64,000 nucleotides of DNA from Halobacteriovorax sp. HLS. GTDB taxonomy: Bacteria > Bdellovibrionota > Bacteriovoracia > Bacteriovoracales > Bacteriovoracaceae. The notes under the pieces were generated by a model. The model saw only the letters and a list, made by a program, of their open reading frames with translations, was not told the DNA's origin and did not search any database. Below are positions 62,826-64,000 of this stretch, piece by piece. The first letter of the stretch is position 1. Every line of letters begins with the position of its first letter. The translations under genes and the position numbers were made by a program. The DNA is taken from positions 186,001 to 250,000 of the forward strand of contig NZ_QOCL01000002.1 in NCBI RefSeq assembly GCF_004006665.1. Direction: 5' to 3'.

Positions 62826-64000
62826 ATGAATAGAGTTGAAGAATTAGAAGCACTTATAGAAAAGCACAAGATCTTATACTATCAAGGTAAAGCCGAGATA
62901 GAAGATCACGTTTACGACTCTCTAGAAGATGAGTTACGTGAACTAAAACCAAATAGTTCAATACTTCAAGCAGTTGGGTCTGTTACTACTGGCAATGCCA
63001 AAGTGAAGCATGACCATAAGATGTTGAGCTTAAATAAGACTTATAAATATGATGACTTAGTTGCTTGGAGCGAAAATAGAACGATTATTTCTATGTATAA
63101 AATAGATGGGATGAGTTGTTCATTAATCTATGAAAAAGGACAGCTTGTAATGGCCAAGACTAGAGGTGATGGTACCTTTGGTGAAAATATTACGGCCAAG
63201 GCACAATGGTTAAGCTCAATTCCTAAGGCAATTGATTTGAAGGAGCGGATTGAAGTTCGTGGCGAGATCTATTGTGAAGAGGCAAGTTTTTTCCATTTAT
63301 CAGATGAAATGGTATCGCTAGGTTTAGACAAGCCTACATCTCAGAGAAATATAGTTGCCGGTATAATCTCTAGAAAAGATCACGTTGAGCTCTCTAGACA
63401 CTTATCTTTTACCGCTTTTGAATCAATCTATGAAAATAATATAAATACAGAACATGAAAAAATGCTGGCTCTTAAAAAGCTTGGTTTCAATATTCTAGAC
63501 TATGTCGTTCATAAGAGTGAAAGTACGATTAAAGAGACGATAGAAGATGCAAAAGTATTCATGGCAGAAGGTGATTATCTTATTGATGGAATTGTTTTTA
63601 GTTTTGATGATTTAAAATGGCATCGTGAAATGGGAGAAACTGCCCATCACCCACGTTACAAAATGGCCTTTAAGTTTCAAGGTGAATCAAAAGAGACAAA
63701 GATTAATGAGATTGCGTGGGGTGTTTCTCGAAATGGTATATTGACGCCAGTAGCGAATGTAGAGCCTGTAGAACTAAGTGGAGCTACAATATCAAGAGTA
63801 ACTCTACATAATTATGGTCTTGTCCGACAGTATGAACTTAAGAAAGGCGATACCATTGAAATAATTCGCTCTGGTGAAGTTATTCCAAAGTTTTTATCAG
63901 TAGTCACATCAGCAGAGAATCAATTTCAGGTTCCTGAAAATTGCCCTAGTTGTGATGAATCAGTTACCGTTGAAGATATAAGACTTGTCTGTAAAAATGA
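62826..64000 (+). CDS. ligA: NAD-dependent DNA ligase (3' end missing at window edge)
   Basis: This DNA ligase uses NAD to seal nicks. The frame opens at ATG 62826, directly after the previous stop, and remains open to the window end: 391 complete codons out of about 670 expected. The adenylation lysine is Lys92 in YKIDG. Other motifs are HKMLSLNKTY, TRGDGTFGENIT, EVRGEIY, DGIVF and HHPRYKMAFKF, then the OB fold with GVSRNGILTPVA. The last residues, NCPSCDES, begin the zinc finger. The N-terminal Ia domain is present (IEKHKILYYQ). Confidence 0.93.
   Translation, partial: MNRVEELEALIEKHKILYYQGKAEIEDHVYDSLEDELRELKPNSSILQAVGSVTTGNAKVKHDHKMLSLNKTYKYDDLVAWSENRTIISMYKIDGMSCSLIYEKGQLVMAKTRGDGTFGENITAKAQWLSSIPKAIDLKERIEVRGEIYCEEASFFHLSDEMVSLGLDKPTSQRNIVAGIISRKDHVELSRHLSFTAFESIYENNINTEHEKMLALKKLGFNILDYVVHKSESTIKETIEDAKVFMAEGDYLIDGIVFSFDDLKWHREMGETAHHPRYKMAFKFQGESKETKINEIAWGVSRNGILTPVANVEPVELSGATISRVTLHNYGLVRQYELKKGDTIEIIRSGEVIPKFLSVVTSAENQFQVPENCPSCDESVTVEDIRLVCKN

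Overview
The window is a gene-dense, AT-rich bacterial chromosome segment around the replication origin. Marine Bdellovibrionota of the Halobacteriovorax/Bacteriovorax type are the best guess, inferred from the low GC, the dnaA-dnaN-recF-gyrB-gyrA block, ATP synthase genes split into separate Fo and F1 clusters, and a parAB-bactofilin neighbourhood. No 16S or other decisive taxonomic marker is present. I saw no rRNA, tRNA, CRISPR array, insertion sequence or phage.

Layout. (1) 1-12990, minus strand: the membrane arm of respiratory complex I in the order nuoA-H-J-K-L-M-N, with no peripheral-arm subunits. It is followed without a break by seven further overlapping or abutting membrane-protein genes (1-5242; the last runs off the window). 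By size, order and short alignments these are a second, extremely diverged A-H-J-K-L-M-N set that has lost most proton-channel residues. This is the most remarkable thing in the window. (2) 13213-23072, plus strand: mfd, two SurA/PpiC-type chaperones, pdxA, uvrA and a SpoU methyltransferase, mostly joined by stop-start overlaps. (3) 23184-28194: a SulP transporter, a bidirectional terminator, then the riboflavin operon ribD-ribE-ribBA-ribH on the minus strand. (4) 28298-29361: a CPBP membrane protease and a small exported coiled-coil protein. (5) 29432-41366, minus strand: dnaA, dnaN, recF, gyrB, gyrA, a TPR lipoprotein, two small AtpZ/AtpI-like proteins, atpB and atpE, a nearly continuous run linking replication to the Fo sector. 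oriC is best placed in the 693-bp dnaA-dnaN spacer. (6) 41591-49671, plus strand: rpmH, rnpA, yidC, mnmE, mnmG, rsmG, parA and parB, with three tandem parS sites before mnmG and a fourth inside rsmG. (7) 49731-56117: a bactofilin and the F1/stator operon (b', b, delta, alpha, gamma, beta, epsilon). (8) 56251-64000: a large unrecognised exported protein, a lytic transglycosylase and a patatin-like lipase on the minus strand, an HTH protein with an outer-membrane-type protein, and a truncated ligA.

Two features cut across genes. A 16-bp near-palindrome (consensus TGGTYCTATRGRRSCA) recurs ten times, often at exactly 27-bp spacing, including five in-frame copies inside mnmE. GGCC is conspicuously frequent for such AT-rich DNA, especially around the origin. 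All alignments were done by eye within the window; database homology was not tested.
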